Notes: generated from the letters alone by a model not told the origin. Numbered from the stretch's first letter, positions 17,472 to 26,877 are shown. The stretch is 36,222 nucleotides of DNA from Deltaproteobacteria bacterium (GCA_019313245.1 JAFDBP010000133.1:1-36222), one strand, 5' to 3'. Numbers and translations are program-made.

Positions 17472-18851
17472 ATGTCGTATCGCGCGATCAGTTACTGGTT
17501 CGACTCTCTCGGAAGCGACCCCTTGCCCCGCGCGCCGCTGCCGGGTGATCTCGAAATCGACGTCGCGATCGTGGGCGGGGGATTCACGGGCGCCTGGACC
17601 GCCTATTACCTCAAACGCGCCGATCCGGACTGCCGGGTCGCGCTGCTCGAAGCCGACACGGTCGGTTTCGGCGCGTCGGGCCGAAACGGGGGCTGGTGTT
17701 GGGCGTCGGTTGCGGGCCTGCACCACCACTTCGAACGCGACCGCGAAAAAGGCGAAGCGCTGCGGCAAGCCATCGGGGCGACCATCGACGAGGTGGGCGC
17801 GGTCTGCGCCAGCGAGGGGATCGAAGCCGACTACCGCAAGGGTGGCGGCCTCACCATTACGACCAACCCGGCGCAGGCCGAGCGCGTGCGGGCCCACGTC
17901 GATTCCCATCGCGAAATCGGCTGGAGCGAAGAGGAGGTGCACTGGCTCGAGCCCGCCGAGGTGCGCGAACGCATGCGGGTCGCGTCGTGCCACGGCGCGA
18001 TGTTTTCGACCCAGGCGGCGCGCGTGCATCCCGCGAAGCTCGCGCGCGGCGTGGCGGCTGCAGCCGAGAAGCGCGGCGTCGAGATCTACGAACAGACGCG
18101 GGTGACGCGGGTGGAACCCGGCCGCGTGCACACCGCGCACGGCGTGGTGCGCGCGCACCGCATCGTGCTCGGGCTCGCGGGCTACCTGTCCCAGCTGCCC
18201 AGCACTCGGCGCGATGCCATCCCCGCCTACAACTACATGATCGCGACGGAGCCGCTTTCGCGCGAAACCTGGGAGCGCATCGGCCTTGCGAGCGGCACGG
18301 GTTTTGGCGACGCGAGCCGTTTCATCATCTACGCGCATCGCACTGCAGACGACCGCATCGCGATCGGCGGGCGCGGGCTCCGCTACTTCTACGGCTCTGC
18401 GATCGATCCGCGCTTCGAGCACAATCCGCACAGCGAGCGATTGTTGCGCCAGGCACTGCGAGACGTGATTCCCGATCTCGGCGAGGTCGAGATCACGCAC
18501 CGCTGGGGCGGCGCGTTCGGGATCTCTCGCGACATGACCGCGTCGGTCAACCTGGATCCGGCGACCGGGATCGCGAGTGCGGGCGGTTACGTGGGTGACG
18601 GCGTCGCCGCCAGCAACCTGGCCGCCCGCACCCTCAGCGATCTGCTGTTGGACCGCAAGAGCGCGCTGACCGAACTGCCGTGGGTCGGCCACCGATCGCC
18701 GCGTTGGGAGCCCGAGCCGCTGCGCTGGATCGGCGTGCGCGCGGGGACCGCGATCAACGCTTCCGCCGACGCGACCGAAAAACGCACCGGCCGCCGCGCG
18801 CGGCTGCACGACGTCGCGCTCCGAATTCTCGGCGCGAATCTCGAATACTGA
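17472..18851 (+). CDS. FAD-dependent oxidoreductase, DAO family (gamma-glutamylputrescine oxidase-like)
   Basis: SYWFDSLGSDPLPRAPLPGDLEIDVAIVGGGFTGAWTAYYLKRADPDCRVALLEADTVGFGASGRNGGWC; RWGGAFGISRDMTAS; GYVGDGVAASNLAARTLSDLLL. Confidence 0.9.
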   Translation: MSYRAISYWFDSLGSDPLPRAPLPGDLEIDVAIVGGGFTGAWTAYYLKRADPDCRVALLEADTVGFGASGRNGGWCWASVAGLHHHFERDREKGEALRQAIGATIDEVGAVCASEGIEADYRKGGGLTITTNPAQAERVRAHVDSHREIGWSEEEVHWLEPAEVRERMRVASCHGAMFSTQAARVHPAKLARGVAAAAEKRGVEIYEQTRVTRVEPGRVHTAHGVVRAHRIVLGLAGYLSQLPSTRRDAIPAYNYMIATEPLSRETWERIGLASGTGFGDASRFIIYAHRTADDRIAIGGRGLRYFYGSAIDPRFEHNPHSERLLRQALRDVIPDLGEVEITHRWGGAFGISRDMTASVNLDPATGIASAGGYVGDGVAASNLAARTLSDLLLDRKSALTELPWVGHRSPRWEPEPLRWIGVRAGTAINASADATEKRTGRRARLHDVALRILGANLEY

Positions 18852-18873
18852 TCGCGCGGGCCTCGCCCCGCAA

Positions 18874-19206
18874 TCAGCGCATGCGCGCGTCGGCGATCAA
18901 GCTTCCGCGAATCGTGCGGTTGTCGCGGTATTCCGAAAAGTTCCCGTACTCACGCGACGACGTGTAGCGCCAGGGGGCCGTCACCATGTAGGTCCCCAGA
19001 TCGTACGAATAACCCATCGGAAACGTCAGCGGCACGGTGGCGACATAGACCGCCGTCGAAGCCAGTGAAACCACGAACGAAACCGGTCGGACCAGTACGA
19101 AATCGAGAATCTTCATTCCGGCGGGAGCATCGTCGGGTTCCGCCATGGCGGCAGGAGCGGCGAGCAGCATGGACATCGTCAGCACAGCACAGATCAGAAT
19201 CCTCAT
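18874..19206 (-). CDS. Small secreted/membrane protein, unknown function
   Basis: MRILICAVLTMSMLLAAPAAMAEP signal peptide; strong SD aggagg upstream on the minus strand; hydrophobic segment FVVSLASTAVYVATVPLTFPMGY. Confidence 0.6.
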   Translation of the reverse strand: MRILICAVLTMSMLLAAPAAMAEPDDAPAGMKILDFVLVRPVSFVVSLASTAVYVATVPLTFPMGYSYDLGTYMVTAPWRYTSSREYGNFSEYRDNRTIRGSLIADARMR

Positions 19207-19425
19207 CAGGACCTCCTCGCCGACCAGTCTATCCAGCCGCAAAAGAAACGGTCAATCCAATTTTGCGCCGCGATCGCGCTGTGGGGGTGCCGAACGTCGC
19301 CTTCCGAGCCTTTGCGGCGCAGCGGCGATTGCGAGCCCTCCGGCGGGCTGTTAGCGTTTTGCGTCTCGAATCGGACGGCGCGCAGCTTGCGATTCGAACA
19401 TCCCGATCTCCAAGAGGAACCTCCC

Positions 19426-20160
19426 ATGCAGCAGATCGCGGTACTGCTTCTCGCTCTCGTGACCTTCGCCGGCGACGGCTCAGCCGAAGACAAAGTTCAC
19501 TGGGCCTATTCGGGCGAACACGGTCCCGAGCACTGGGGTGATCTGTCGGAGGCCTTCGCCGCCTGCAAGGAAGGCAAGAGCCAGTCGCCGATCGACATCG
19601 TCGATCCGATCGATGTGGAGCTGGCTCCGATCGCGCTCTCCTATCGCGGATCGACGACCGCCGTGGTCAACAACGGTCACACACTCCAGACCGACGTCGG
19701 CCGGGACAATACGCTCGAAATCGACGGGAAGACGTTCGATTTGCTCCAGTTTCACTTCCACAGTCCCAGCGAGCACCGCATCGACGGCGAGTCGTTCCCG
19801 TTGGAAGCCCACTTCGTTCACCGCAATGAGCGGGGCGAGCTCGCGGTCGTCGCCATTCTTTTCCGCCTGGGAGACCGAAACCGCGCCATGGCGACGATCG
19901 TCGCCGCCGCACCCGAAAAGGCCGAAACCAGCAAGCCCCTCGACGAGAACATCGCCAGCCTCGAGATCGTGCCCGAAAACAAGGCCCACTACCGATACAG
20001 CGGCTCACTCACCACACCGCCGTGCACCGAGGGCGTTCTCTGGCTGGTTCTCGAATCCATTGGCTCCGTATCCAGAGAGCAGGTGGCGAATTTCGTGAGA
20101 ATCATCGGCGAGGATGCGCGCGGGCCCCAGCCGCTGAACGGAAGACGGGTCGTACACTAG
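19426..20160 (+). CDS. Alpha-class carbonic anhydrase, periplasmic
   Basis: Signal peptide; HWAYSGEHGPEHWGDL; KSQSPIDI; zinc ligands in LLQFHFHSPSEH and EAHFVHRN; SGSLTTPPCTEGVLW. Confidence 0.95.
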   Translation: MQQIAVLLLALVTFAGDGSAEDKVHWAYSGEHGPEHWGDLSEAFAACKEGKSQSPIDIVDPIDVELAPIALSYRGSTTAVVNNGHTLQTDVGRDNTLEIDGKTFDLLQFHFHSPSEHRIDGESFPLEAHFVHRNERGELAVVAILFRLGDRNRAMATIVAAAPEKAETSKPLDENIASLEIVPENKAHYRYSGSLTTPPCTEGVLWLVLESIGSVSREQVANFVRIIGEDARGPQPLNGRRVVH

Positions 20161-20209
20161 GAGCACCGGTTTCGGACAGCAGGCGATGAACCCGAACACG
20201 AGAGAATCC

Positions 20210-21937
20210 ATGCCTACGAGATTCATCGGGTCGTGCGCGACGCGGGCGTCGCTACTGACCCCTGCCGCGCTCGCACTCGCGTCGGTTCTGGGCTGCACGT
20301 CGCCGGGAAGCGCAACTCCCGCGAACGAGAGTGCGGGAACTCCCGTGCGCCTCGTGCTGCAAATCACCGTCGACGGCCTGCGCGGGGATCTTCTGAACCG
20401 CTATGGCGACCGCTTCGGCGAGGGCGGGTTTCGCCATCTGCTGGAAACGGGCGCGGTCTACGCGAACGCCCACTACCAGCACGCCAACACCGAGACGATC
20501 GTCGGTCACTCGACGCTCGCGACGGGCGCCTCGCCCGACCAGCACGGGATGATCGGCAACGTCTGGTTCGATCGCGAAGCCGGCGAACTCGCCTACAACA
20601 TCGAAGACCCGGAGCACCCGATCCTGCCAAGCCGAGAGGTGGCCATGGAAGGGGCGCAGCTCGACCCCTCTCAAAAGCAGTCGCGCACGAAGGGACGGTC
20701 GCCGCGTTCACTGCTCGCCTCGACCTTCGGCGACGAGCTCTCCGTCCACACGGCGGGCCGCGCAAAGGTGTTCGGCGTGTCGGGCAAGGATCGCAGCGCG
20801 GTGGCGATGGCCGGGCACGTGGGCAAGGCCTTCTGGTACGCGACCGACAGCGGCGACATGGTGACCAGCGACTACTACTACGACGCCTATCCGGACTGGG
20901 TGGCCGAGTGGAACGCCCGCCGCCGGGCCGAGTCCCACGCCGGCGGCAGCTGGAGATTGCTCAACGACGCATCGACCTACCTGCTGGCCGCGTCGGACGA
21001 CCGTCCCTACGAGACGGACCTGAAGGGTTACGGACGAGTCTTCCCGCATCCCTTCGGTGAACTCGGCGACCCGCTCTTCTTCACCCGCCTGATCGCGAGC
21101 CCGGTGGGTGACGCGCTCACGCTCGACTTCGCCAAGGCGCTCATCGCTGCCGAACAGCTCGGTCAGGATGCGACCCCCGACTATCTGTCGATTTCATTTT
21201 CTTCGGTGGACGTCGTCAACCACTTCTTCGGGCCGTCCAGTCTAGAGAACGAAGACATCGTGCTGCAGCTCGATCGCACCCTGTCGGATCTGTTTCGGTC
21301 CGTCGACGCGACCGTCGGCCTCGAGCGCACCCTCGTCGTGCTCTCGGCGGATCACGGCACGCCCGAGATGCCGGAAGCCATGGCCGAAGCGGGTCTTCGC
21401 GCCAGCCGCCTGTATCCCGCGGAAGTGGTGGAGCGCGCCAACGCAGCCGCGCGAAGCCGCTTCGGTATCGAGGGCGCCGTTCGATTCTTCTTCCGCCCCT
21501 ATCTGTATCTGAATCGGGAAAAGATCCGAACGTCGGGCGCCGATCCGGACGAAGTCGAGCAGGTAATCGCAGCAGCGCTCACCGATGTGGATGGAATCGC
21601 ACTCGCGGTGGCGCGGAGCGCGCTGCCGACACTGACGGACGACGATCTCGTCGCCCGGATCCGACGCAACACCCACCCCTCACGCTCGGGCGACATCTAC
21701 GTCGCGCCGGAACCCTATTGGTTCCTCTACGAGAAGGGCCCGATCGCCGCCGCGCACGGATCCCCATGGCGCCACGACACCTTCGTGCCGATCATCTTCG
21801 CCGGCCCGGGCATCGCACCGCAGACGATCCACCGCCTCGTTCACCCCACCGACGTCGCGCCGACACTTTCGGGCTACCTCGGCGTGAAACCGCCCTCGTC
21901 TGCTGTGGGTACACCGCTCGAAGAAATCCTGCCGTAA
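20210..21937 (+). CDS. Alkaline phosphatase family protein (PafA-like / type I phosphodiesterase), lipoprotein
   Basis: Lipobox ALASVLGC; LQITVDGLRGDLLNRYGDRFGEGGFRHLLETGAVY; NTETIVGHSTLATGASPDQHGMIGN; LSADHGTPEMP; AAHGSPWRHDTFVPIIFAGPGI. Confidence 0.85.
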   Translation: MPTRFIGSCATRASLLTPAALALASVLGCTSPGSATPANESAGTPVRLVLQITVDGLRGDLLNRYGDRFGEGGFRHLLETGAVYANAHYQHANTETIVGHSTLATGASPDQHGMIGNVWFDREAGELAYNIEDPEHPILPSREVAMEGAQLDPSQKQSRTKGRSPRSLLASTFGDELSVHTAGRAKVFGVSGKDRSAVAMAGHVGKAFWYATDSGDMVTSDYYYDAYPDWVAEWNARRRAESHAGGSWRLLNDASTYLLAASDDRPYETDLKGYGRVFPHPFGELGDPLFFTRLIASPVGDALTLDFAKALIAAEQLGQDATPDYLSISFSSVDVVNHFFGPSSLENEDIVLQLDRTLSDLFRSVDATVGLERTLVVLSADHGTPEMPEAMAEAGLRASRLYPAEVVERANAAARSRFGIEGAVRFFFRPYLYLNREKIRTSGADPDEVEQVIAAALTDVDGIALAVARSALPTLTDDDLVARIRRNTHPSRSGDIYVAPEPYWFLYEKGPIAAAHGSPWRHDTFVPIIFAGPGIAPQTIHRLVHPTDVAPTLSGYLGVKPPSSAVGTPLEEILP

Positions 21938-22135
21938 TTTCGCCCGCATCACTCGATCGAAAACGACGGTGCCCCGCAGCAGTCCGTATTTGGGCAAAAT
22001 GACTCAGCCGCTGTACATCTATGACCAATTGACTCGGCGGCTTCTGCGGCACTAGCCTGCGCGTGCGGTCGCACCGCTTCGTACCGCGCTCACCGCACGA
22101 GATCTCGCGATCGGCGGAATGCCTGCGCGGTGTGC

Positions 22136-22151
22136 TGGCACCACAATTGCA
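22136..22151 (+). promoter_or_regulatory. Candidate sigma-54 (RpoN) -24/-12 promoter
   Basis: cTGGCACC-ACAA-TTGCA; GG-N10-GC spacing exact, one mismatch to TGGCACG-N4-TTGCW; intergenic, 31 nt before the ATG of the MttB-family gene. Confidence 0.75.
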
Positions 22152-22182
22152 CCTGGCGGTCGGGGCAAAGGGAGAATCGATC

Positions 22183-23616
22183 ATGCGCGTACAGTGTCAG
22201 ATCTTGTCCGAGGACGAGAAACAGAGAATCCACACGGAGAGCCTCAAGATCCTCGAACAGATCGGCGTGAAGTTCCTGAGTCAGCGCGCGCTGAAGATCA
22301 TGAAGGACAACGGCGCCAAAGTCGACGACGACACCGGCATTGCGAAGATCTCCGCCGAAATGGTCGAGCAGGCGCTGAAGACCGCCCCGAAATCGTTCGT
22401 GCTGGGCGGCCGCGATCCCGCGCGCAACGTAGAGCTGCCGCGACCGACGGCGGGTTACGTGCTCGATCTGGGCGGCGTGTTTACGCGCGATTTCAAGACC
22501 GGCGAGAGAAGGTACGCCACGCTGCAGGACAACAACGACGCCATGCGGGTCTTCGACGAGATGGCATTGAGCTCCGTGGTGTGGCCCCACTCGATGGCCG
22601 AAGGAGACACGCCGAACTCGAACGCGATCCGCCTGGTCCTCAACTCGTTCATGTACAGCTCCCTGCACGTTCAGGACGAATTCAGCGAGCCGGAGGAGGT
22701 GCCCTACATCTACGAGGCAATGGCGGCGATCCTCGGTAGCGAAGACGCCGTCAAGCAGCGGAAGCTCTACTCTGTGACGTACTGCACGCTGGCACCGCTG
22801 GTACACGAAGGCGGGATGTGTGACGCCTACCTGGACATGATCGAATTCGAGGCGCCGATCTTGATCTATCCGATGCCGTGCACCGGATCGACGGGGCCGT
22901 GCAGCCTGTTTTCGAACATCGCGATGGGCAACGCCGAGGCCCTCTCCTCGCTGGTGCTGTTCCAGATGGCCCATCCGGGCACACCGCTCATCTTCGGCGA
23001 TGCCTCCGGCAGTACCGACTTCGCGAGCGGGGGCTTCCTCGAGGGTTCGCCGGAAATGGTGCTGATGACGGCGGCTCTGGGCGAAATGGCGCGCTTCTAC
23101 GGCCTGCCCAACACGCAACAGGGTTGTCAGACGGATTCCAAGGAACCCGGTCCCCAGGCCGTGATGGAGAAGCTGGTCACCACGCTGCCCCTGGTGCTCA
23201 GCGGCGCGGATCTCGTGCAGGGGCCCGGTTGCCTCGAAACGAGCGGGTGCCTGTGTCTCGAGCAGATCGTCATCGACGAAGAGATCGGCGGCCTGTGCAA
23301 GCGCATCCGGGACGGCATCGACTTCTCCGCCGCGAAGAACCTCTACGACGATGTCGCGCAGATTGGACCGAGCGGTCACTTCCTGATGCAGGACAGCACG
23401 TTGGAAGCTTGTCGGAGCGACGAGTTCTACGCCCCGAAGCTGTTCGACCGCCACACCTTCGAGCGCTGGTCCGAGCTCGGAAGACCGGATACATATTCCA
23501 AGGCCAGAGAACGGGTGGAGGAAATCCTCGCCACGCCGCAGAAGAACCCACTGCCCGATGATGTCATCGGTAAACTCGAAGAGATCATGCGGAAAGCGGA
23601 CGAGGAACTGAACTGA
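22183..23616 (+). CDS. MttB-superfamily (trimethylamine/quaternary amine) methyltransferase, non-pyrrolysine
   Basis: HTESLKILEQIGVKFLSQRALKIMKDNGAKVDD...; GYVLDLGGVFTRDFKTGERRYATLQD; PMPCTGSTGPCSLFSNIAMGNAEALSSLVLFQMAHPGTPLIFG; TDSKEPGPQAVMEK. No in-frame TAG. SD aaggga. Confidence 0.88.
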   Translation: MRVQCQILSEDEKQRIHTESLKILEQIGVKFLSQRALKIMKDNGAKVDDDTGIAKISAEMVEQALKTAPKSFVLGGRDPARNVELPRPTAGYVLDLGGVFTRDFKTGERRYATLQDNNDAMRVFDEMALSSVVWPHSMAEGDTPNSNAIRLVLNSFMYSSLHVQDEFSEPEEVPYIYEAMAAILGSEDAVKQRKLYSVTYCTLAPLVHEGGMCDAYLDMIEFEAPILIYPMPCTGSTGPCSLFSNIAMGNAEALSSLVLFQMAHPGTPLIFGDASGSTDFASGGFLEGSPEMVLMTAALGEMARFYGLPNTQQGCQTDSKEPGPQAVMEKLVTTLPLVLSGADLVQGPGCLETSGCLCLEQIVIDEEIGGLCKRIRDGIDFSAAKNLYDDVAQIGPSGHFLMQDSTLEACRSDEFYAPKLFDRHTFERWSELGRPDTYSKARERVEEILATPQKNPLPDDVIGKLEEIMRKADEELN

Positions 23617-23641
23617 AGCGCAACCAGACAAAGGAAACGCC

Positions 23642-24271
23642 ATGTCGATAGAGGACATCTTCCAATCCATCCTGCAGCTGAAGCGCGGCGAGATCGCGGA
23701 TCTCGTTCAGGCCGAAATCGACGCCAAGACGGATGTCGGCGTCATCCTGGAGCAGGGCCTGATCAACGCCATGGGCGAAGTGGGCAACCAGTTCACCGAG
23801 GGGAAACTCTTCGTCCCCGAGATGCTGCGCGCGGCCGAAACCATGAAGATCGGTCTCGAAGTACTGCGCCCGCTGCTCGTGGAAGCCGACATCAAACCCA
23901 GAGGCACGGTCGTCATCGGCACCGTCGCGGGAGACCTGCACGACATCGGCAAGAATCTGGTCGGGATGATGCTCGAGGGTGCGGGCTTCACCGTCGTCGA
24001 TCTCGGCGTAGACGTGGCCGCGAAGGCATTCCTCGACGCCGCGGGCGAGCACCAGGCGGAACTCGTGGCGATGTCCGCCCTCTTGACCACGACCATGCCG
24101 GTGATGGCGGATTGCATTGGAAGGTTCAAAGAGGCCAACATGAACTCCCGGATCCTGATCGGCGGCGCACCCGTGAACCAGGACTTCGCGATCAAGATCA
24201 GCGCCGATGGCTACAGTTCGGACGCCCCGGGCGCCGTCGAGCTGGCGAAGAAGCTGGTGCCCGCGCAATAG
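23642..24271 (+). CDS. Cobalamin-binding corrinoid protein (MttC/MtbC-like)
   Basis: N-terminal helical domain plus GDLHDIGKNLVGMMLEGAGFTVVDLGVDV (DxHxxG), SALLTTTMPVM, ILIGGAPVNQDFA, YSSDAPGAVELAKKL. Confidence 0.95.
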   Translation: MSIEDIFQSILQLKRGEIADLVQAEIDAKTDVGVILEQGLINAMGEVGNQFTEGKLFVPEMLRAAETMKIGLEVLRPLLVEADIKPRGTVVIGTVAGDLHDIGKNLVGMMLEGAGFTVVDLGVDVAAKAFLDAAGEHQAELVAMSALLTTTMPVMADCIGRFKEANMNSRILIGGAPVNQDFAIKISADGYSSDAPGAVELAKKLVPAQ

Positions 24272-24372
24272 GTGATGAAGTGGCCCTGCCGCCTCGTTTC
24301 CAGCTGAGGTGCGATGCCGGTCACCGCGCGCACAACCTGTCGGAGTGCGGCTGAACGAGCGGGAAGTCAAGG

Positions 24373-25194
24373 GTGAAGAAGAACCGCTGCTCTCTCATGC
24401 TCGCCAAGGCACTGTGCTCATGGTGCCTGCTGTGTGTGGGATGTGCTGCTTACACGCCAACCGCCAGTCTCGAATACGACCCAACACCGATCTCGGTCTC
24501 GGAACCACTAGACGAGACTGTCGCCGTGCTGCCGCTCGAGGAGGCGCGGGGCCCGAAGCTCTACCCCGGACTCCAAGGGCATCTATTCAAAGCCTACATC
24601 CCGCTTCTCCCCTACGTAACCGTTCCCTACGAGCGACTGGATGAATCGCACATCCTCCATCAGAGGAACCTCGGACGCACTACGCTCCCGGCGGAGCATT
24701 TCACATTTGCATTCGCGCAGGAGATCGCGCGCGATCTTCAACACTCCGGCCTGTTTCGGAAAGTGGACTTCGTAGCGAATGAACAGGAGGCGAGCGAGCA
24801 TGACCTCGTCTTGAGGGGAACTCTGCGCTCGACCCAATTCGACATAACCGTTTCATCCTACATGCTCGGAATGCCGGGCGTCTTACTCTGGTTGCTTCCG
24901 ATCCCGCTGGGCAAGAACACGGCGACCGTAACACTTGACCTCAACCTCGAGGACGATTCCGGAGAGACACTCTGGTCGCATTCGTTCTCGGAACGCGCCG
25001 ACAAGCTGTTCACGCTCTACAACTCCGGTGGGGGGTCGACATCCAGCCGATTTCGCATCGAGATCACGCGGTACGGCTCCAATGATTTGGGAATCGATGA
25101 AAAATCCAATTGGGCGTATCATGCGGAAGCTCTTCGGCGTGGCATGAAGGGGGCGAAAGCTTCGATTTCGGAAACGCTTTTGCCCCACCGGTAG
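24373..25194 (+). CDS. Hypothetical lipoprotein
   Basis: GTG start; lipobox LLCVGC; 273 aa with no recognised domain; TVAVLPLEEARG start of mature region. Confidence 0.65.
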   Translation: MKKNRCSLMLAKALCSWCLLCVGCAAYTPTASLEYDPTPISVSEPLDETVAVLPLEEARGPKLYPGLQGHLFKAYIPLLPYVTVPYERLDESHILHQRNLGRTTLPAEHFTFAFAQEIARDLQHSGLFRKVDFVANEQEASEHDLVLRGTLRSTQFDITVSSYMLGMPGVLLWLLPIPLGKNTATVTLDLNLEDDSGETLWSHSFSERADKLFTLYNSGGGSTSSRFRIEITRYGSNDLGIDEKSNWAYHAEALRRGMKGAKASISETLLPHR

Positions 25195-25237
25195 CAGGCT
25201 GACGCAACTCTGAACAAGACAGAGGTTTCAATTAGGA

Positions 25238-25260
25238 CTGGGATCAGTGTGTGATTCCAG
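25238..25260. terminator. Hairpin between convergent genes (possible bidirectional terminator without a clear T-tract)
   Basis: CTGGGATCA-GTGTG-TGATTCCAG, 9-bp stem with one G-U pair, between the lipoprotein and patatin genes. Confidence 0.4.
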
Positions 25261-25289
25261 CCCGAGGGACGCAGTCCGACAATGGTGTG

Positions 25290-26120
25290 TCAGGCGACGG
25301 CATCGAGTGCCTGCTTGATCGAGTCCATCGCGGCCAGCGTGGTTCGCTTGCCCAGCTCGAAGATCTCGCCGTGGTGCCGGGTGTCGAACAGGCCGTAACG
25401 ATTGAGTTCCGGGCAGCGCAGCAACACGTCGCACTCGTGAAACTTCTGCTTCGAAGTAAAGTGCATCCCCACTTCCAGTGCGCGCTCGGAGACAGCGAGT
25501 ACGCCGTCGATGTCCTCGCGATGCACCCTTCGCAGCGGGCTCGCGTAATGCCCCAGAACGACGTCGCAACGGCCGCGCAGCGGCTCGATCGGGAAGTTGT
25601 TGAGCACGCCCCCGTCCACGTACCAGCGCCCATCGATTTCGGTCGGTGTGAAGACCATGGGCATCGAGCACGAAGCCAGGATCGCGGGGATCAGGGGGCC
25701 CGACTCGAAGATCCTGAGCCGCGCGTTGACGATGTCCGTCGCGGCGAGGAAGAGCCGGATCCTCAGCGCTTCGAAGGAATCTTCCGGGAAGTACTCGCGG
25801 AAGCTCGCCACCACCTTGCCGGTGTCCAGGATCCCCGCCTTACGCACGGTGACGGCCGAGAGCCGAAACGGGCTGGCCCTCTGGAAGAACTCGAGCATCG
25901 TCTCGGTCGGGTGGTCGGCGGCCGCCAGCGCGCCCACGATTGCGCCCGAACTCGAGCCCGCGATGAAATCCGGTTCGAGCCCGTGGCTCCGCAGCGCGTC
26001 GATCACTCCCACGTGGGCGATGCCTCTCGAACCACCTCCGGATAGAACCAATCCCAGTGTCGGCCTGGCACTCAACCCGATCGACCCCTCTTCGGCGCCG
26101 GAACGACGCCAGCGCTCCAA
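25290..26120 (-). CDS. Patatin-like phospholipase family protein (RssA-like)
   Basis: LGLVLSGGGSRGIAHVGVIDALRSHGLEPDFIAGSSSGAIVGAL (oxyanion hole and GxSxG); WYVDGGVLNNFPIEPL (DGG). Start codon uncertain. Confidence 0.9.
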   Translation of the reverse strand: MERWRRSGAEEGSIGLSARPTLGLVLSGGGSRGIAHVGVIDALRSHGLEPDFIAGSSSGAIVGALAAADHPTETMLEFFQRASPFRLSAVTVRKAGILDTGKVVASFREYFPEDSFEALRIRLFLAATDIVNARLRIFESGPLIPAILASCSMPMVFTPTEIDGRWYVDGGVLNNFPIEPLRGRCDVVLGHYASPLRRVHREDIDGVLAVSERALEVGMHFTSKQKFHECDVLLRCPELNRYGLFDTRHHGEIFELGKRTTLAAMDSIKQALDAVA

Positions 26121-26326
26121 GTCGAAACCCCATCCGGGTCGCAGCGGAAAACCCGATGCAGGGAATCCGCCCCGCGACCCGCTCTACGAGGCCCGATGCC
26201 CATGATAGTTCATCGTCAAAACGCGGCCGTGATATACTTCAGCCAGGGCGCCGGATCACCGGAGCCGCTGATCTCGCCCGTCCCGATTCGCTCCGGCCTC
26301 CGACGTCTCGTCAATCGGAGGACCCC

Positions 26327-26875
26327 ATGGAACGCAGCGAAGTACTCGACTGGCTCACCCAGCACACTGAATACGTCCACGACATTCCCGAGCAGCTGCT
26401 CTCGCGTTGCGAGCGAGAGGTCAAACAACACGCCCAGGAAGACGCCTGGCTGCACGCGCGTGATATTGCGCAGCAACACAGCCACGACTGGCGCCACTTC
26501 TGGGGCGCGCACGCCAGCGAGGCCTACATCGCTCGGGAGGCCTGCAGGGATCTCGCCGAGGAGTTCAAACACAACGTACCCGCCCCGCTCGAGGGCCACG
26601 AGAGCGATTTCGTCGACGACGACGTCCTCAGTGCGCTCGACCCCGAGGCGCGCAGCGTCCTTTTCGAGTACGTCCACGATCTGGCACTCGGAGAAGAGCG
26701 GCGGGCCTGGAAGCAGATCACGCGCTTTACCCGCAAGCGAGGCCGAAAGCTGGCCCGCGAGGAGCACCTCTCATCGAACCTGAGCTTCGAGGGAACCAAC
26801 GTCTACTCGGAAACCGCAATTCGGGTGATGGAGATCCTCGCGCGCGACTTCCAGCGCCGCGCCCACGCGCACTGA
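26327..26875 (+). CDS. Hypothetical protein
   Basis: ATG preceded by ggagg; 182 aa, soluble, charged, His-rich 'QQHSHDWRHFWGAHASEAYIAREACRDLAEEF'. No competing gene. Confidence 0.6.
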   Translation: MERSEVLDWLTQHTEYVHDIPEQLLSRCEREVKQHAQEDAWLHARDIAQQHSHDWRHFWGAHASEAYIAREACRDLAEEFKHNVPAPLEGHESDFVDDDVLSALDPEARSVLFEYVHDLALGEERRAWKQITRFTRKRGRKLAREEHLSSNLSFEGTNVYSETAIRVMEILARDFQRRAHAH

Positions 26876-26877
26876 GA

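Noticed and set aside
16743-18809. 688-aa minus-strand ORF
   Set aside because: Antisense to the BtuF-like and DAO genes, both supported by motifs.
22183-23616. Pyrrolysine (in-frame TAG) readthrough in the MttB homologue
   Set aside because: The ORF is continuous to its TGA stop with no internal TAG, so no Pyl is needed.
22090-23670. 526-aa minus-strand ORF
   Set aside because: Antisense to the MttB-family gene and its promoter; no recognisable domain.
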